Counted from the first letter of the stretch, positions 1-8,081 are shown. The stretch is 26,300 bases of DNA from Bacillota bacterium (GCA_023391005.1 JAEWBS010000120.1:1-26300); one strand, 5' to 3'. Notes: generated by a model not told the origin, from the sequence alone. A program made the numbers and translations.

Positions 1-82
1 TTGGCATGTCCAGAACTTCATTAATTTTGCCGAAGCTCATGCGAACGTTTTTGCCAAGGTTGACGGGTTTCACCTGCAACAT
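1..82 (-). CDS. rpoB: DNA-directed RNA polymerase subunit beta, N-terminal fragment
   Basis: Only the first 27 codons lie in the window; the gene runs off the left edge. The reading from the ATG at 82 contains NLGKNVRMSFGKINEVLDMP, which matches the conserved start of bacterial RpoB (…R.SF.KI.EVLDMPNL…), the beta subunit forming half of the polymerase active-site cleft. A GGAGTG ribosome site lies about 8 bases upstream. The gene has its own consensus sigma-A promoter about 150 bases upstream. The next gene upstream is an unrelated small membrane protein, not rplL, which precedes rpoB in most Bacillota. The call rests on a short stretch, but that stretch is distinctive. Confidence 0.85.
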   Translation of the reverse strand, partial: MLQVKPVNLGKNVRMSFGKINEVLDMP

Positions 83-229
83 AGGTTTCGCTCACTCCAT
101 TCGTCTATGATTATTTAAAGCTCAAAATTACACGGAAAGGCTTTGCCGGTTTGTAAATTTCTATTGCTTTTTTATTTCGGGTGTGTTAAGATATACTATG
201 CTAAAGGCAGATACACCCATTATGATACA

Positions 230-265
230 GTATACTAGTATATTCCTATTCCTGGTTAATGTCAA
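230..265 (-). promoter_or_regulatory. Consensus sigma-A promoter of rpoB
   Basis: On the minus strand a perfect -35 TTGACA (260-265) is followed after 17 bases by -10 TATACT (237-242). The start site should be near 230, giving a leader of about 148 bases before rpoB. Nothing recognisable as an r-protein or riboswitch structure was seen in the leader. The rest of 83-538, which has no gene, holds only this promoter and the terminator at 355-392. Confidence 0.8.
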
Positions 266-354
266 TAGCTTATGGGACTTTTTTTATCTTTGCAAAAAAA
301 TATTCTACCATAATGGTCATCTTTCCGCAAGAGAAAGATGTTTTATTTTGTAAC

Positions 355-392
355 AAAAAAATGCCAGCCTACAAAAGGGTTGGCATTTTTTA
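355..392. terminator. Bidirectional intrinsic terminator
   Basis: Stem ATGCCAGCC (361-369) pairs with GGTTGGCAT (378-386) with one G-T wobble. It is flanked by an A-run on the left and a T-run on the right, so it can act on both strands. On the minus strand it would end transcription of the gene at 539-817 and insulate the rpoB promoter. Confidence 0.75.
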
Positions 393-538
393 CTAATTAT
401 AATCAAGCACCTTGAACATGGCATTAGAATTGGCAAGGCTATTTTGTATCTGGCAAAAAGGCAGCGCCGCCGAATGGCGAAAAAATACCCGTCAAAATAT
501 CCGCTGTTTTATTTTGATATGCGTATGACGTTCAATTG

Positions 539-817
539 CTACTTGTCTTTGCCGCCGATGAGCCGTGCCAGCCCGATGCCCAACCCGGCACAGACACCGA
601 TGGCCAATAACGCGCGCAGCCAGAGCGACGCCGGAACCATGAGCGCGTCTGAAAACATGTGCTCTTTTAAAACCAGCGACGTTATCGCTGTCAGCGCCAT
701 CGTGACCGCCGCTGCCGCCGTCAAATACTGCGCCATGCGCTGCTTGCCCGGATAGCACCCAACCGCCGATGCCGCCAAAAAGAGAAAGATCGTCGTTAAA
801 ACCATCCAACCTGTCAT
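539..817 (-). CDS. Small three-TM membrane protein, unknown function
   Basis: A 92-residue hydrophobic protein starting MTGWMVLTTIFLF. The ATG at 817 is chosen because a G-rich ribosome site (GGGGGGAT) precedes it; a longer reading to 940 exists but its extra residues are not membrane-like and lack a ribosome site. Three probable membrane helices lie at about residues 4-20, 31-50 and 66-86, with a basic GKQRM loop after the first and a C-terminal GGKDK tail. I do not recognise a family. It lies between a terminator and the flavodoxin-like gene on the same strand, with about 170 bases of unassigned sequence upstream. Confidence 0.6.
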   Translation of the reverse strand: MTGWMVLTTIFLFLAASAVGCYPGKQRMAQYLTAAAAVTMALTAITSLVLKEHMFSDALMVPASLWLRALLAIGVCAGLGIGLARLIGGKDK

Positions 818-990
818 AGCTATCCCCCCTGCCAACAGGATATGAAAATACAGGCAAAATGGTGACAAATGAATGCCCATCCCAACAGGGGGCTTTGCGG
901 ATAATCGGGCATCAACAGAGAGGCACAAAGTTGGGATCATGCGTATTCTAAAAGACTTTGCAGAGATAGCGCTTACTCATATGTAATGAC

Positions 991-1575
991 TTATTGAGCC
1001 GTCATCGATATCAAGCGCTGCGCAAACGACCTGACACGCTCGGCCTTATCGTCGTCCATAAAGACGTGGTCATACCCCAAGTCCCGCTCGCAAATCATGC
1101 CCGCGTAATTTAACTGCGAGTGCTTGCAGTAGCGGATCATACCCGTTTCAAACAGGTCGGCCCCCTTTTCGGGGCGATAGCCGCAGGTGACAACCAGCGC
1201 GACGTGCTTCCCCGCCCAGAGCGACGGGCCTTTTTTCTCGCCATAATATTTGTTCATCCCGTAGACCAAGCGGTCGAGCGCCGCCTTCATCGGCGGGGTG
1301 CAGTACCACGAATAGATCGGCGTCGCAAGCACGAGCAGGTCGCAGGCGCGGATTTTATCAAACACCGCCTGCATGTCGTCATCATACCGGCAGCCAAATT
1401 TTGACCAGTCGGTCTGACAGATCCGGCACGCGACGCAAGGGTTGATGTTTTGATCATATAGACAGATAACCTCAGGTTCGACGCCGCCGTCGGTCAGCGC
1501 CTGCACAAACGGCTTTAACAGCGCGGCCGTATTCCCCGCCTTTCTCGGGCTGCCCATCAGAATCAAACATTTCAT
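991..1575 (-). CDS. Flavodoxin-fold NAD(P)H-dependent oxidoreductase (iron-sulfur flavoprotein-like)
   Basis: A 194-residue cytoplasmic flavoprotein of the NADPH-dependent FMN reductase family. The N-terminal MGSPRKAGNT (residues 7-16) is the FMN phosphate-binding loop, and LVLATPIYSWYCTPPMKAALDR is the second flavin-contact region. Cysteines at 47, 50, 53 and 62 (PCVACRICQTD…GC) resemble the Cys motif of iron-sulfur flavoproteins, although the compact CX2CX2CX4-7C spacing of archetypal Isf is only approximate. The start at 1575 is supported by an AAGGGGAG ribosome site; a further upstream ATG lacks one. It follows the aminopeptidase gene on the same strand but a strong hairpin separates them. 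The substrate is unknown. Confidence 0.85.
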   Translation of the reverse strand: MKCLILMGSPRKAGNTAALLKPFVQALTDGGVEPEVICLYDQNINPCVACRICQTDWSKFGCRYDDDMQAVFDKIRACDLLVLATPIYSWYCTPPMKAALDRLVYGMNKYYGEKKGPSLWAGKHVALVVTCGYRPEKGADLFETGMIRYCKHSQLNYAGMICERDLGYDHVFMDDDKAERVRSFAQRLISMTAQ

Positions 1576-1601
1576 CACGTTTCTCCCCTTCATCCAACAA
1601 A

Positions 1602-1650
1602 TATATAAACGCCCGGCCATGCAAAGCTTAGCGCATGGCCGGGCGTTTTA
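1602..1650 (-). terminator. Strong intrinsic terminator after the aminopeptidase gene
   Basis: A perfect 16-bp stem: 1607-1622 (AAACGCCCGGCCATGC) with 1633-1648, loop of 10 bases. On the minus strand it ends in a TTTATATATTT tract. It lies 10 bases past the aminopeptidase stop and before the flavodoxin-like gene. Confidence 0.8.
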
Positions 1651-1657
1651 TCACGCG

Positions 1658-3061
1658 TTACTTATGATATTCGGCAAAAGCGCGGAAGGTCTGGTAGACG
1701 TCGCTCTTAGCGACCACCTCAAACGGTGCGTGCATTGAGAGCACCGGCACGCCGACGTCGACCACATCGACGTTGAGCGCCGCGATATACATCGCGACGG
1801 TGCCGCCGCCGCCCGCGTCGACCTTGCCGAGCTCTCCGGTCTGCCACTGAATTTTGGCGGCGTCGAGCAGGCTTCTGATCTCGCCCATAAACTCGGCTGA
1901 AGCGTCGTTGGTCGAGGCCTTGCCGCGCGAACCGGTATATTTGGTGACGACCACGCCGTAGTTGCAGTAAGAGGCGTTGTTCTTCTCGTGCACATCACCG
2001 TAGGTCGGATCGAACGCCGCGTTGACGTCAGCTGAGAGGCAGCTCGATTTTGACAGCACCGTTCGGCCCGCCAGTCCAAAGGGCGCGGCCAGATCCTCAA
2101 CGAAATACTGCAGGAACTTTGAATTCAGGCCGGAGTTTCCCTCCGAACCGGTTTCCTCCTTGTCGGCCAGTACCGTCACAACGGTCTTGGTTGGATTGAC
2201 CACCTGCAACGCAGCCATCAGCGAGGTATAGGCGCAGACGCGGTCGTCATGGCCGTACGCACCGATAAAGCTGCGGTCAAGTCCGACATCGCTGGCCTTA
2301 AAGGCCGGCACCATCGTCAGCTCGGCGGAGAGAAAATCCGCCTCGGTCAGGCCGTATTTCTCATTGAGCAGCTTTAAGATCGCGAGTTTAACCCGCTCGC
2401 TCTCCTTGTCGTCGCGGAACATTCTGCCGCCGACCAGCACATTGAGCCCCTCGCCTTTGATGATATCGACGCCCTTGCGCTGCATCTGCTCGGTGGCCAG
2501 ATGCGGCAGCAGGTCGGTGATGGTGAAAACGGGGTCGCCGTCATCCTCACCGATGATGACCGCAATCCGCTCGCCGTCGGCGCGCACCACAACGCCGTGG
2601 AGTGAGAGCGGAATCGCCGTCCACTGATATTTTTTGATGCCGCCGTAGTAGTGGGTTTTGAACATCGCAAGCTGCGCCTCTTCATAAAGCGGGCGGGGCT
2701 TTAAATCGATGCGCGGCGAGTCGATGTGCGACGCGACAATCTTCACGCCATTTTCGAGCGGTTCGGTGCCAACAGTGCAGAGCACGAGCGCTTTGCCGCG
2801 GTTATTGTAGAACACGCGGTCGCCGGCCTTATATTGGACGCGCGGATCAAAGGCACGAAAGCCCTTCTCGCGCGCCATCGAGATGGCGATCTCTACCGCC
2901 TCGCGCTCGGTCTTGGCAAGGTCAAGAAATTTTTTATATCCCTCGCAAAACAGGTCGGCTTTTTCCCATTCGCTGTCGTCGAGCAGCTCGCCCGCGTTTT
3001 TGGGGGTATAGCAGAGCCGCTCCTTTAAAAGCTGCGCCTCGGACTTCTTCTTTTCTGTCAT
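1658..3061 (-). CDS. M18-family metalloaminopeptidase
   Basis: A 467-residue protein of peptidase family M18 (aspartyl aminopeptidase / aminopeptidase I), a cytoplasmic di-zinc enzyme removing N-terminal residues and forming large dodecamers. Visible metal and catalytic motifs are VASHIDSPRIDLKP (His112, Asp114), DKEETGSEGNSG (tandem Glu), GHDDRVCAY, and a C-terminal VGVPVLSMHAP His. The length fits the bacterial ~460-residue branch. The ATG at 3061 follows AAGGAGG by seven bases; an upstream in-frame ATG has no ribosome site. It is probably transcribed separately from the coaE operon, 74 bases downstream of the transglycosylase stop, though no clear promoter was found and read-through from that operon is possible. 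Confidence 0.92.
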   Translation of the reverse strand: MTEKKKSEAQLLKERLCYTPKNAGELLDDSEWEKADLFCEGYKKFLDLAKTEREAVEIAISMAREKGFRAFDPRVQYKAGDRVFYNNRGKALVLCTVGTEPLENGVKIVASHIDSPRIDLKPRPLYEEAQLAMFKTHYYGGIKKYQWTAIPLSLHGVVVRADGERIAVIIGEDDGDPVFTITDLLPHLATEQMQRKGVDIIKGEGLNVLVGGRMFRDDKESERVKLAILKLLNEKYGLTEADFLSAELTMVPAFKASDVGLDRSFIGAYGHDDRVCAYTSLMAALQVVNPTKTVVTVLADKEETGSEGNSGLNSKFLQYFVEDLAAPFGLAGRTVLSKSSCLSADVNAAFDPTYGDVHEKNNASYCNYGVVVTKYTGSRGKASTNDASAEFMGEIRSLLDAAKIQWQTGELGKVDAGGGGTVAMYIAALNVDVVDVGVPVLSMHAPFEVVAKSDVYQTFRAFAEYHK

Positions 3062-3135
3062 GATGCTCCTCCTTATGATTTCAATCAGCACCCTGAGGGC
3101 GCGACCGTATAATGCCGGGAATGAAATGTTATAGA

Positions 3136-3711
3136 CTAACCTTTTCCGTAAACCCTTGAATAGACCTGCGCCGCGCGTTTGACTCTCGGAACATATTGTG
3201 CGGTATCCTTAAACGGAATATTCAAAAGTGTGACGCCGTCGCTGCTGTATTCTTCGGTCGAAAGCCAGTTTTTAACGCTGCCCCACCCCGCGTGGTAGGC
3301 TGCCAGCGCCTCTTCGGGCTGGCCGAACTCCTTGAGCAGCAGCGAAAAAATATAGACGCCGTAGCGGATGTTTGTCTCGGGATCAAAAAGCTGCTCGTAG
3401 GTGGCGTCGTCATCGCCGCAGCGCCAACGCGCCCACTCGAACGTCTCTTCGGTGATCTGCATCAGCCCGCGCGCGCCGATCGACGACACCGCGTCGGGCC
3501 GAAACCGGCTCTCGGTATGGATGATACCATAGATAAGCGCGGGAGAAAGCCCGTATTCCGCCGCGTATTGCTCAACCGCGTCGGTATACTTCAACGGATA
3601 GACCCATTGCAACGCTGCCCAGCCCGCCGACAGCGCCAACACCGTCAGCAGCCCCAACGTTATAACGGCGCGCCGGTGCGAACGGCGCTTGCCTCCGCCG
3701 CGCGCCGTCAT
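3136..3711 (-). CDS. Membrane-anchored lytic transglycosylase (SLT domain)
   Basis: A 191-residue Slt70/MltE-type murein transglycosylase that would cleave peptidoglycan glycan strands at the outer face of the membrane. A basic N-terminus (KRRSHRR) is followed by one membrane helix at about 15-35. The SLT domain spans about 43-185: catalytic Glu67 in IIHTESRF, the SSIGARGLMQI motif, and the AAYHAGWGSV motif, where the more usual AYNAG reads AYHAG. Its ATG overlaps the coaE stop as ATGA, so translation is probably coupled. It is the last gene of the operon from 6718 down. The pairing with coaE is common in Clostridia. Confidence 0.92.
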   Translation of the reverse strand: MTARGGGKRRSHRRAVITLGLLTVLALSAGWAALQWVYPLKYTDAVEQYAAEYGLSPALIYGIIHTESRFRPDAVSSIGARGLMQITEETFEWARWRCGDDDATYEQLFDPETNIRYGVYIFSLLLKEFGQPEEALAAYHAGWGSVKNWLSTEEYSSDGVTLLNIPFKDTAQYVPRVKRAAQVYSRVYGKG

Positions 3712-4394
3712 GCGTCCTGCTCCCGCTGGTTCTGCGCATCCTGCTCGGCCCCGTCGGCGGTCTCAGGGCTACGATTGCATTGCTCGCGCAATGCGCGGTG
3801 CAGCATGCCTACCAGCTCCAGCGTTTTGACATGTAGCTCCTGCAAATCTTTATCGTTGACAATAACAATCTGAGAGCGCGAGGTGTAATAGGCGTCGTTA
3901 TGCTGCGACGCAATGCGGCGGCGCGCCTCCTCATCGGTCAAATGGTCACGCACAACAATGCGGTTAAGGCGCAGCGCCTCGGGCGCGATGACCGAGATAA
4001 CCGAGTCACAGTCGGCGTCGATACCGCTTTCGAACAGCGTCGGCGCGTCAAGCACCACAAGCCGTTCGCCCTGCGCCTCAAGCTGCTCTAAACGCGCGTT
4101 GAGATAGCTGCGTATATAAGGGAAGATCAGCGCGTTTAGCCGCTCAAGCTTTTTAGGATTGCCAAAAACAATCTCCGCCAGCCTTTTGCGGTTCAGCGTT
4201 CCATCCATATTTAAAATCAGAATCGAAAATTCCAGCGCCAGATCGGCGAGACAGCCCTTTTCGTTAGCCACTACCTCGCGCGATATTTTATCGCAGTCGA
4301 TAACCTCGATGCCCTGCGAACGGATGATTTTAGAAACGCTCGATTTGCCGGCGCCGGTCTGGCCGGTCAGGCCGATCACACAAATTTGTCTCAT
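3708..4394 (-). CDS. coaE: Dephospho-CoA kinase
   Basis: A 228-residue P-loop kinase catalysing the last step of coenzyme A synthesis (ATP plus dephospho-CoA). The P-loop is GLTGQTGAGKSS (8-19), followed by VIDCDKISREVV (31-42), which is the substrate-site Asp motif, and later LDAPTLFESG and VRDHLTDEEARRRI in the lid region. The core is about 200 residues; the last ~25 are a Gln/Asp/Glu-rich hydrophilic tail not typical of the family and probably dispensable. Both ends overlap neighbours by four bases (ATGA with tsaC upstream and with the transglycosylase downstream), indicating a single coupled transcript. Confidence 0.95.
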   Translation of the reverse strand: MRQICVIGLTGQTGAGKSSVSKIIRSQGIEVIDCDKISREVVANEKGCLADLALEFSILILNMDGTLNRKRLAEIVFGNPKKLERLNALIFPYIRSYLNARLEQLEAQGERLVVLDAPTLFESGIDADCDSVISVIAPEALRLNRIVVRDHLTDEEARRRIASQHNDAYYTSRSQIVIVNDKDLQELHVKTLELVGMLHRALREQCNRSPETADGAEQDAQNQREQDA

Positions 4395-5416
4395 AGCTTA
4401 ATCACCTCAAAGGCCGCAGCGCGCAGCATGCGGTTATAAACGCCGAGAGAAGCGCCGTCACGGTCGGGGCAGCGCACATAAACCAGCTTTGCACCGCAGT
4501 CGTCAAGCTGCCGCAGCGACGCGAACAGCTCGCGGTTCTGGCTGACCGCGTCGTGCGCCCTGCCATAGGTGATGCACGGCTTAAGCGCCAGCTGCTGCTC
4601 GCCCTCAAAAACCAACCCATAGGTTTTAGGCTCGGGCGCGTCGTTTAAGAGCTTGATAAAAGACGCCAGATCCGATTCGACGAGAATGACACGGGCCTTT
4701 GGCGCGTAGTGCCGATATTTCATGCCCGGCGATGTTGGGCGTTCCCCCGCCCTGAGCGGCCTTTCAACCGCATCGGCTATCGCGACCGGCTCACCGAGCG
4801 TTTTAGAGAGCATACTGACCGTGATCGCACCGGGCCGCAACAGCACCGGTTTGCCCTCGAGCGACACCACCGTCGATTCAATGCCAACGTCGCAGGAACC
4901 GCCGTCTAAAATCAGTGGGATTTTTCCCTGTAAATCCTTTAAGCAGTGCTGCGCCGTCGTCGGCGACGGCAGGCCTGAGAGATTGGCTGACGGTGCGGCC
5001 AGCGGCACCCCTGCCGCCCGGATGATTTCACGCGCCGCCGGATGGGCGGGCATGCGCACCGCAACCGAATCCATACCCGCCGTGGTGACATCCGGCACCA
5101 GATCGCTTTTAGGTAAAATGATGGTCAGCGGCCCGGGCCAGAACGCCTCGGCTAAAATGAGCGCGCGCTTTGGCAGTGCGGCCACAAGCGGCGCCCACAT
5201 GTCAAGATCGCTGATATGCACAATCAGCGGGTTATCCTGCGGGCGGCCCTTGACCAGAAATATTCTTTTTACGGCGGCAACGTTCAGCGCGTTGGCGGCT
5301 AAGCCATACACCGTTTCAGTCGGGATAGCGACCACCCGCCCCGCCTTGAGCAACGCGGCGGCGGCCTCAATACCGTGTTCGTCGCAGCCGAGCACCTCGG
5401 TTATAGGCACGTTCAC
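4391..5416 (-). CDS. tsaC: L-threonylcarbamoyladenylate synthase, Sua5 type
   Basis: A 341-residue two-domain Sua5 enzyme that makes threonylcarbamoyl-AMP from threonine, bicarbonate and ATP for the t6A37 modification of ANN-decoding tRNAs. The YrdC domain (about 10-200) shows GRVVAIPTETVYGLA, KGRPQDNPLIVHI, WPGPLTIILP and AAPSANLSG. The linker SPGMKYRHYAPKA leads to the C-terminal Sua5 domain (about 235-341). The start is a GTG at 5416 whose G is also the last base of the prfA TAG stop, a one-base overlap. Its stop overlaps coaE. A tRNA-Thr gene in the window is among the class of tRNAs this pathway modifies. Confidence 0.94.
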   Translation of the reverse strand: MNVPITEVLGCDEHGIEAAAALLKAGRVVAIPTETVYGLAANALNVAAVKRIFLVKGRPQDNPLIVHISDLDMWAPLVAALPKRALILAEAFWPGPLTIILPKSDLVPDVTTAGMDSVAVRMPAHPAAREIIRAAGVPLAAPSANLSGLPSPTTAQHCLKDLQGKIPLILDGGSCDVGIESTVVSLEGKPVLLRPGAITVSMLSKTLGEPVAIADAVERPLRAGERPTSPGMKYRHYAPKARVILVESDLASFIKLLNDAPEPKTYGLVFEGEQQLALKPCITYGRAHDAVSQNRELFASLRQLDDCGAKLVYVRCPDRDGASLGVYNRMLRAAAFEVIKL

Positions 5417-6498
5417 TACGCCTGCCCTTCTGCCATACGCTTGAGCTTTTCGGTCTGGTCGTAGGTGATCAGCGCCGAGAACACATCGTCAAGATCGCCG
5501 TTCATGACCGAATCGAGCTTATAGAGCGTCAGGCCGATGCGATGGTCGGTCAACCGGCCCTGCGGGAAGTTATAGGTGCGGATGCGTTCTGAACGGTCAC
5601 CGGTGCCGACCTGACTGCGGCGCTCGGCCGCGATCTGGTCGGTTTGCTCCTGCTGCATCTTTTCATACAGGCGCGAGCGCAGCACCGTCATCGCCTTTTC
5701 GCGGTTTTTGTGCTGGCTGCGTTCGTCCTGGCACTCCACGACCATGCCGGTCGGCAGGTGGGTGATGCGGATGGCCGACTCGGTCTTGTTGACGTGCTGG
5801 CCACCCGCCCCGCTGGCGCGGTAGGTGTCGATCTGAAGGTCGCCGGGGTTGATATCAATTTCAACATCCTCCACCTCGGGCAGCACGGCGACGGTGACGG
5901 TCGAGGTGTGGATGCGGCCCGAGGCCTCGGTGTCGGGCACGCGTTGCACACGGTGCACGCCGCTCTCATACTTCATGCGGGAAAAGGCCGATTCGCCCTC
6001 GAGCATAAAGCAGACCTCTTTAAAGCCGTGCAGCTCGGTCTCGTTGCTCGAGAGCAGCTCGCTCTTCCAGCCCTTTGAATCGGCATACATGCAATACATG
6101 CGGTAAAGCGACGCGGCAAATAGTGCCGCCTCCTCGCCGCCGGCGCCGCCGCGGATTTCCACAATCGCGGATTTGTCGTCGTCGGGGTCCTTGGGCAGCA
6201 GCAGTATTTTCAGTTCCTCGGCATGGCGGTCGATGGCCTTCTGACTGTCGAGCAGCTGCTCCTGCGCCATCTCTTTGAGCTCGCGGTCAAGCCCGCCCTC
6301 GTCGAGCAGCTCGCGCGCCTCGTCGTTTGCGGCCTTAGCGTCCTGATACTCGCGATATTTTTCGACGAGCGGCGTCAGGACTTTATATTCCTTCATCAGC
6401 GATTTATACAACGTATTGTCGTTGACGACGGTCGGATCCATGAGCTTGCGGCTGATCTCGTCATACCGCAGCTCGGCGGATTTTATCTTGTCGAGCAT
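5416..6498 (-). CDS. prfA: Peptide chain release factor 1
   Basis: A 360-residue class I release factor recognising UAA and UAG. The codon-recognition tripeptide PxT is present as PDT (188-190) before EASGRIHTS, and the catalytic GGQ is at 232-234 in SGAGGQHVNKTESAIR. The full family length is present. A GGAGGAA ribosome site precedes the ATG at 6498. It is preceded by DUF951 and followed by tsaC with a one-base overlap. The methyltransferase gene prmC, which modifies the GGQ glutamine and commonly sits beside prfA, is not in this window. Confidence 0.97.
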   Translation of the reverse strand: MLDKIKSAELRYDEISRKLMDPTVVNDNTLYKSLMKEYKVLTPLVEKYREYQDAKAANDEARELLDEGGLDRELKEMAQEQLLDSQKAIDRHAEELKILLLPKDPDDDKSAIVEIRGGAGGEEAALFAASLYRMYCMYADSKGWKSELLSSNETELHGFKEVCFMLEGESAFSRMKYESGVHRVQRVPDTEASGRIHTSTVTVAVLPEVEDVEIDINPGDLQIDTYRASGAGGQHVNKTESAIRITHLPTGMVVECQDERSQHKNREKAMTVLRSRLYEKMQQEQTDQIAAERRSQVGTGDRSERIRTYNFPQGRLTDHRIGLTLYKLDSVMNGDLDDVFSALITYDQTEKLKRMAEGQA

Positions 6499-6511
6499 AA
6501 TGTTCCTCCGT

Positions 6512-6718
6512 TTATCCTTCGATAGGGGCTTGTGGGGGCTCGGGATGAATAATCTGTTTAATATGGCGCTCCACCTTCAGGCGGGGAACCATGACCTCGC
6601 GCCCACAGCCCTTGCAGCGGATGCGAAAATCCGCGCCCGAGCGCAGCACTAAAAATTCCTTGGCGCCGCAGGGATGCGGCTTTTTCATCAGCAACGTATC
6701 GCCTACCCGTACATCCAT
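6512..6718 (-). CDS. DUF951 domain-containing protein
   Basis: A 68-residue Bacillota protein of family DUF951, function unknown. The diagnostic sequence is VRVGDTLLMKKPHPCG…F.VLR.GADFRIRCKGCGREVMVPR, with a Cys pair (CKGC) and a preceding Cys that could bind metal; the fold resembles a small SH3-like/zinc-ribbon protein. The start at 6718 is chosen for its GGAGGGG ribosome site and for alignment with the family; an in-frame ATG 21 codons upstream adds unrelated residues. It is the first gene of the operon and lies 13 bases before prfA, so it may have a translation-related role, but this is inference. Confidence 0.88.
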   Translation of the reverse strand: MDVRVGDTLLMKKPHPCGAKEFLVLRSGADFRIRCKGCGREVMVPRLKVERHIKQIIHPEPPQAPIEG

Positions 6719-6744
6719 CCGTTTCCCCTCCTTGCATTGCTTCA

Positions 6745-6781
6745 ATTTGTTATTATAGCAGATATTGCGCGGCGCTGGCAA
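6745..6781 (-). promoter_or_regulatory. Promoter of the DUF951-prfA-tsaC-coaE-slt operon
   Basis: On the minus strand -35 TTGCCA (6776-6781) and -10 TATAAT (6752-6757) are separated by 18 bases; the start site falls near 6745, about 27 bases before the DUF951 ATG. No other good promoter is seen before the next four genes, whose junctions overlap or nearly touch. Confidence 0.65.
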
Positions 6782-7071
6782 ATATTTTTTATCCCGGCGC
6801 GCCGTTCTATGCGCGCTCCACGGCCACAGCGGCGGTACAAACCCTCACAGCGCGTTTTCGCCTTACAGCAGTTCGATCTGCCACTCAAATTATAATGCCA
6901 TTTTGCTTGCACGTACTTCTACTTAAAGACTTACCCAAGCATCCGGGTAATAAGTTTGACCACGATAATTTAAACGCCGCTTCTAAACCCTTTCTCACCG
7001 GAATAAACATAGAATCGGCAGGATATCCATATCCACATCCGGCCGTGTCAAAAAAGAGGGGGCATCCGTAA
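6782..7071. other. Intergenic region upstream of the S1-domain gene
   Basis: About 290 bases with no gene, between divergent units. A perfect TATAAT at 6891-6896 on the plus strand lacks a convincing -35. A short dyad TTACCC…GGGTAA sits near 6931-6950, and TTGACC at 6956-6961 has no good -10 at the right distance. One of these probably drives the S1-domain gene, but the promoter cannot be fixed by eye. A GAGGGGG ribosome site lies about ten bases before the ATG at 7072. Confidence 0.4.
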
Positions 7072-7995
7072 ATGGAATTTTATCCCGAAGGTCATCTGAT
7101 AGAAACCACTCAAAACATGCTTCGCATCTCCAACCTCTTCGCGCTGTCCGAAGCGTCTAAAAACGGGGACATTCTGGAAGGGCGCGCCATTATATGCGAT
7201 TCATCTCACAACCTCATCGTTGAGCTCGGCGGCGGGCTCAAGGGCATTATATCGCGTGAGGAAGGCGCATTGGGCATAAAAAGCGGTGAAACGCGCGATA
7301 TCGCGATGATTTCACGCGTCAACAAGCCGGTTTGCTTTATGGTGGTCGGCTTTGAGACGATCGGCGGTCAGGTCACGCCGATGCTCTCGCGGCGCGCCGC
7401 GCAGCAACGCTGCACCGAGGAGTATCTTTCCCGCCTGCACCGGGGCGACGTCATCCGCGCGCGCACCACCCATCTTGAGGGCTTCGGCTGCTTTGTGGAT
7501 ATCGGCTGCGGCATCTCGTCGATGATTCCGATCGACGCCATCTCGGTCTCGCGCATCTCCCACCCGCGCGACCGCTTCACGCTCGGGCAGGATATCCGCG
7601 TTGTGGTGCGCGACATTGAGCCCTCGGGGCGCATCTGCTTATCCCACAAGGAGCTGCTGGGCACCTGGGCCGAAAACGCGGCGCGCTTTTCACCGGGTGA
7701 AACGGTCGCGGGGGTTATCCGTTCGGTTGAGTCGTACGGCGTTTTTGTCGAGCTCACGCCAAACCTTGCGGGTCTGGCCGAACCGCGCGCGCAGGTCGGC
7801 TGCTCGCAGCACGCCAGCGTCTACATCAAAAGTCTGATTCCGCAGAAGATGAAGGTCAAGCTGATTATTGTTGACGCCTTCACGGCGCAGTATCCCCCGA
7901 CGCCGCTGTGTTATTTCTTTGAGGGCGACCACATGGACCGCTGGCAATATTCGCCGCCCGACTCAGCGCGCCTTGTCGAATCAGTATTTACATAA
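7072..7995 (+). CDS. Three-S1-domain RNA-binding protein (ribosomal protein S1-like)
   Basis: A 307-residue protein with three OB-fold S1 repeats at about 32-95, 125-193 and 209-277. Each has the usual GD/GE…G.V..V…G.FV.L pattern: GDILEGRAI, GDVIRARTTHLEGFGCFVDIG and GETVAGVIRSVESYGVFVELTPNLAGL. It is much shorter than proteobacterial S1 (about 550 residues, six repeats) and resembles the short S1-like proteins of Clostridia. The expected role is binding single-stranded RNA, perhaps at the ribosome. The last ~30 residues (PPTPLCYFFEGDHMDRWQYS…) are not S1-like. It is monocistronic, with a short terminator just downstream. Confidence 0.88.
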   Translation: MEFYPEGHLIETTQNMLRISNLFALSEASKNGDILEGRAIICDSSHNLIVELGGGLKGIISREEGALGIKSGETRDIAMISRVNKPVCFMVVGFETIGGQVTPMLSRRAAQQRCTEEYLSRLHRGDVIRARTTHLEGFGCFVDIGCGISSMIPIDAISVSRISHPRDRFTLGQDIRVVVRDIEPSGRICLSHKELLGTWAENAARFSPGETVAGVIRSVESYGVFVELTPNLAGLAEPRAQVGCSQHASVYIKSLIPQKMKVKLIIVDAFTAQYPPTPLCYFFEGDHMDRWQYSPPDSARLVESVFT

Positions 7996-7998
7996 TTC

Positions 7999-8017
7999 GA
8001 GAATATTTGTTCTCTTT
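7999..8017 (+). terminator. Short intrinsic terminator of the S1-domain gene
   Basis: Stem GAGAAT/GTTCTC (7999-8004 with 8009-8014, one T-G pair), a four-base loop, and an immediate run of six or more T. The stem is weak, but the position directly after the stop at 7995 is right. Confidence 0.55.
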
Positions 8018-8031
8018 TTTAAGCAAACCCC

Positions 8032-8061
8032 TTGCAAAAGAACATGCGTTCGTGCTATAGT
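8032..8061 (+). promoter_or_regulatory. Promoter of the two-TM protein gene
   Basis: -35 TTGCAA (8032-8037) and -10 TATAGT (8056-8061) with an 18-base spacer; start site near 8068. A LexA-type box fills most of the spacer and a second lies over the start site, the geometry of a repressed SOS promoter. Confidence 0.7.
8039..8052. promoter_or_regulatory. LexA (SOS) box 1
   Basis: AGAACATGCGTTCG matches 13 of 14 positions of the Bacillota LexA consensus CGAACRNRYGTTYG; only the first base differs. It lies between -35 and -10. No lexA gene is in the window, so regulator identity is inferred from the site. Confidence 0.65.
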
Positions 8062-8069
8062 ATAAAAAA

Positions 8070-8081
8070 GAACAGTTGTTC
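8070..8081. promoter_or_regulatory. LexA (SOS) box 2
   Basis: GAACAGTTGTTC, a perfect GAAC-N4-GTTC dyad, centred 30 bases (about three helical turns) after box 1 and just downstream of the predicted start site. The outer bases are weaker than in box 1. Confidence 0.5.

Noticed and set aside
5644..6078. Plus-strand readings opposite prfA
   Set aside because: prfA is unambiguous (PDT, GGQ, full length); the opposite readings have no ribosome sites or recognisable sequence.
6931..6950. TTACCC-N8-GGGTAA dyad as an operator or terminator
   Set aside because: The stem is only six bases, has no T-run and no clear relation to a promoter; it is mentioned only within the intergenic entry.
7999..8014. 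Third LexA-like dyad GAGAAT-N4-GTTCTC
   Set aside because: The left half is GAAT rather than GAAC, and the dyad is directly followed by a T-run just after the S1-gene stop, which fits a terminator better.
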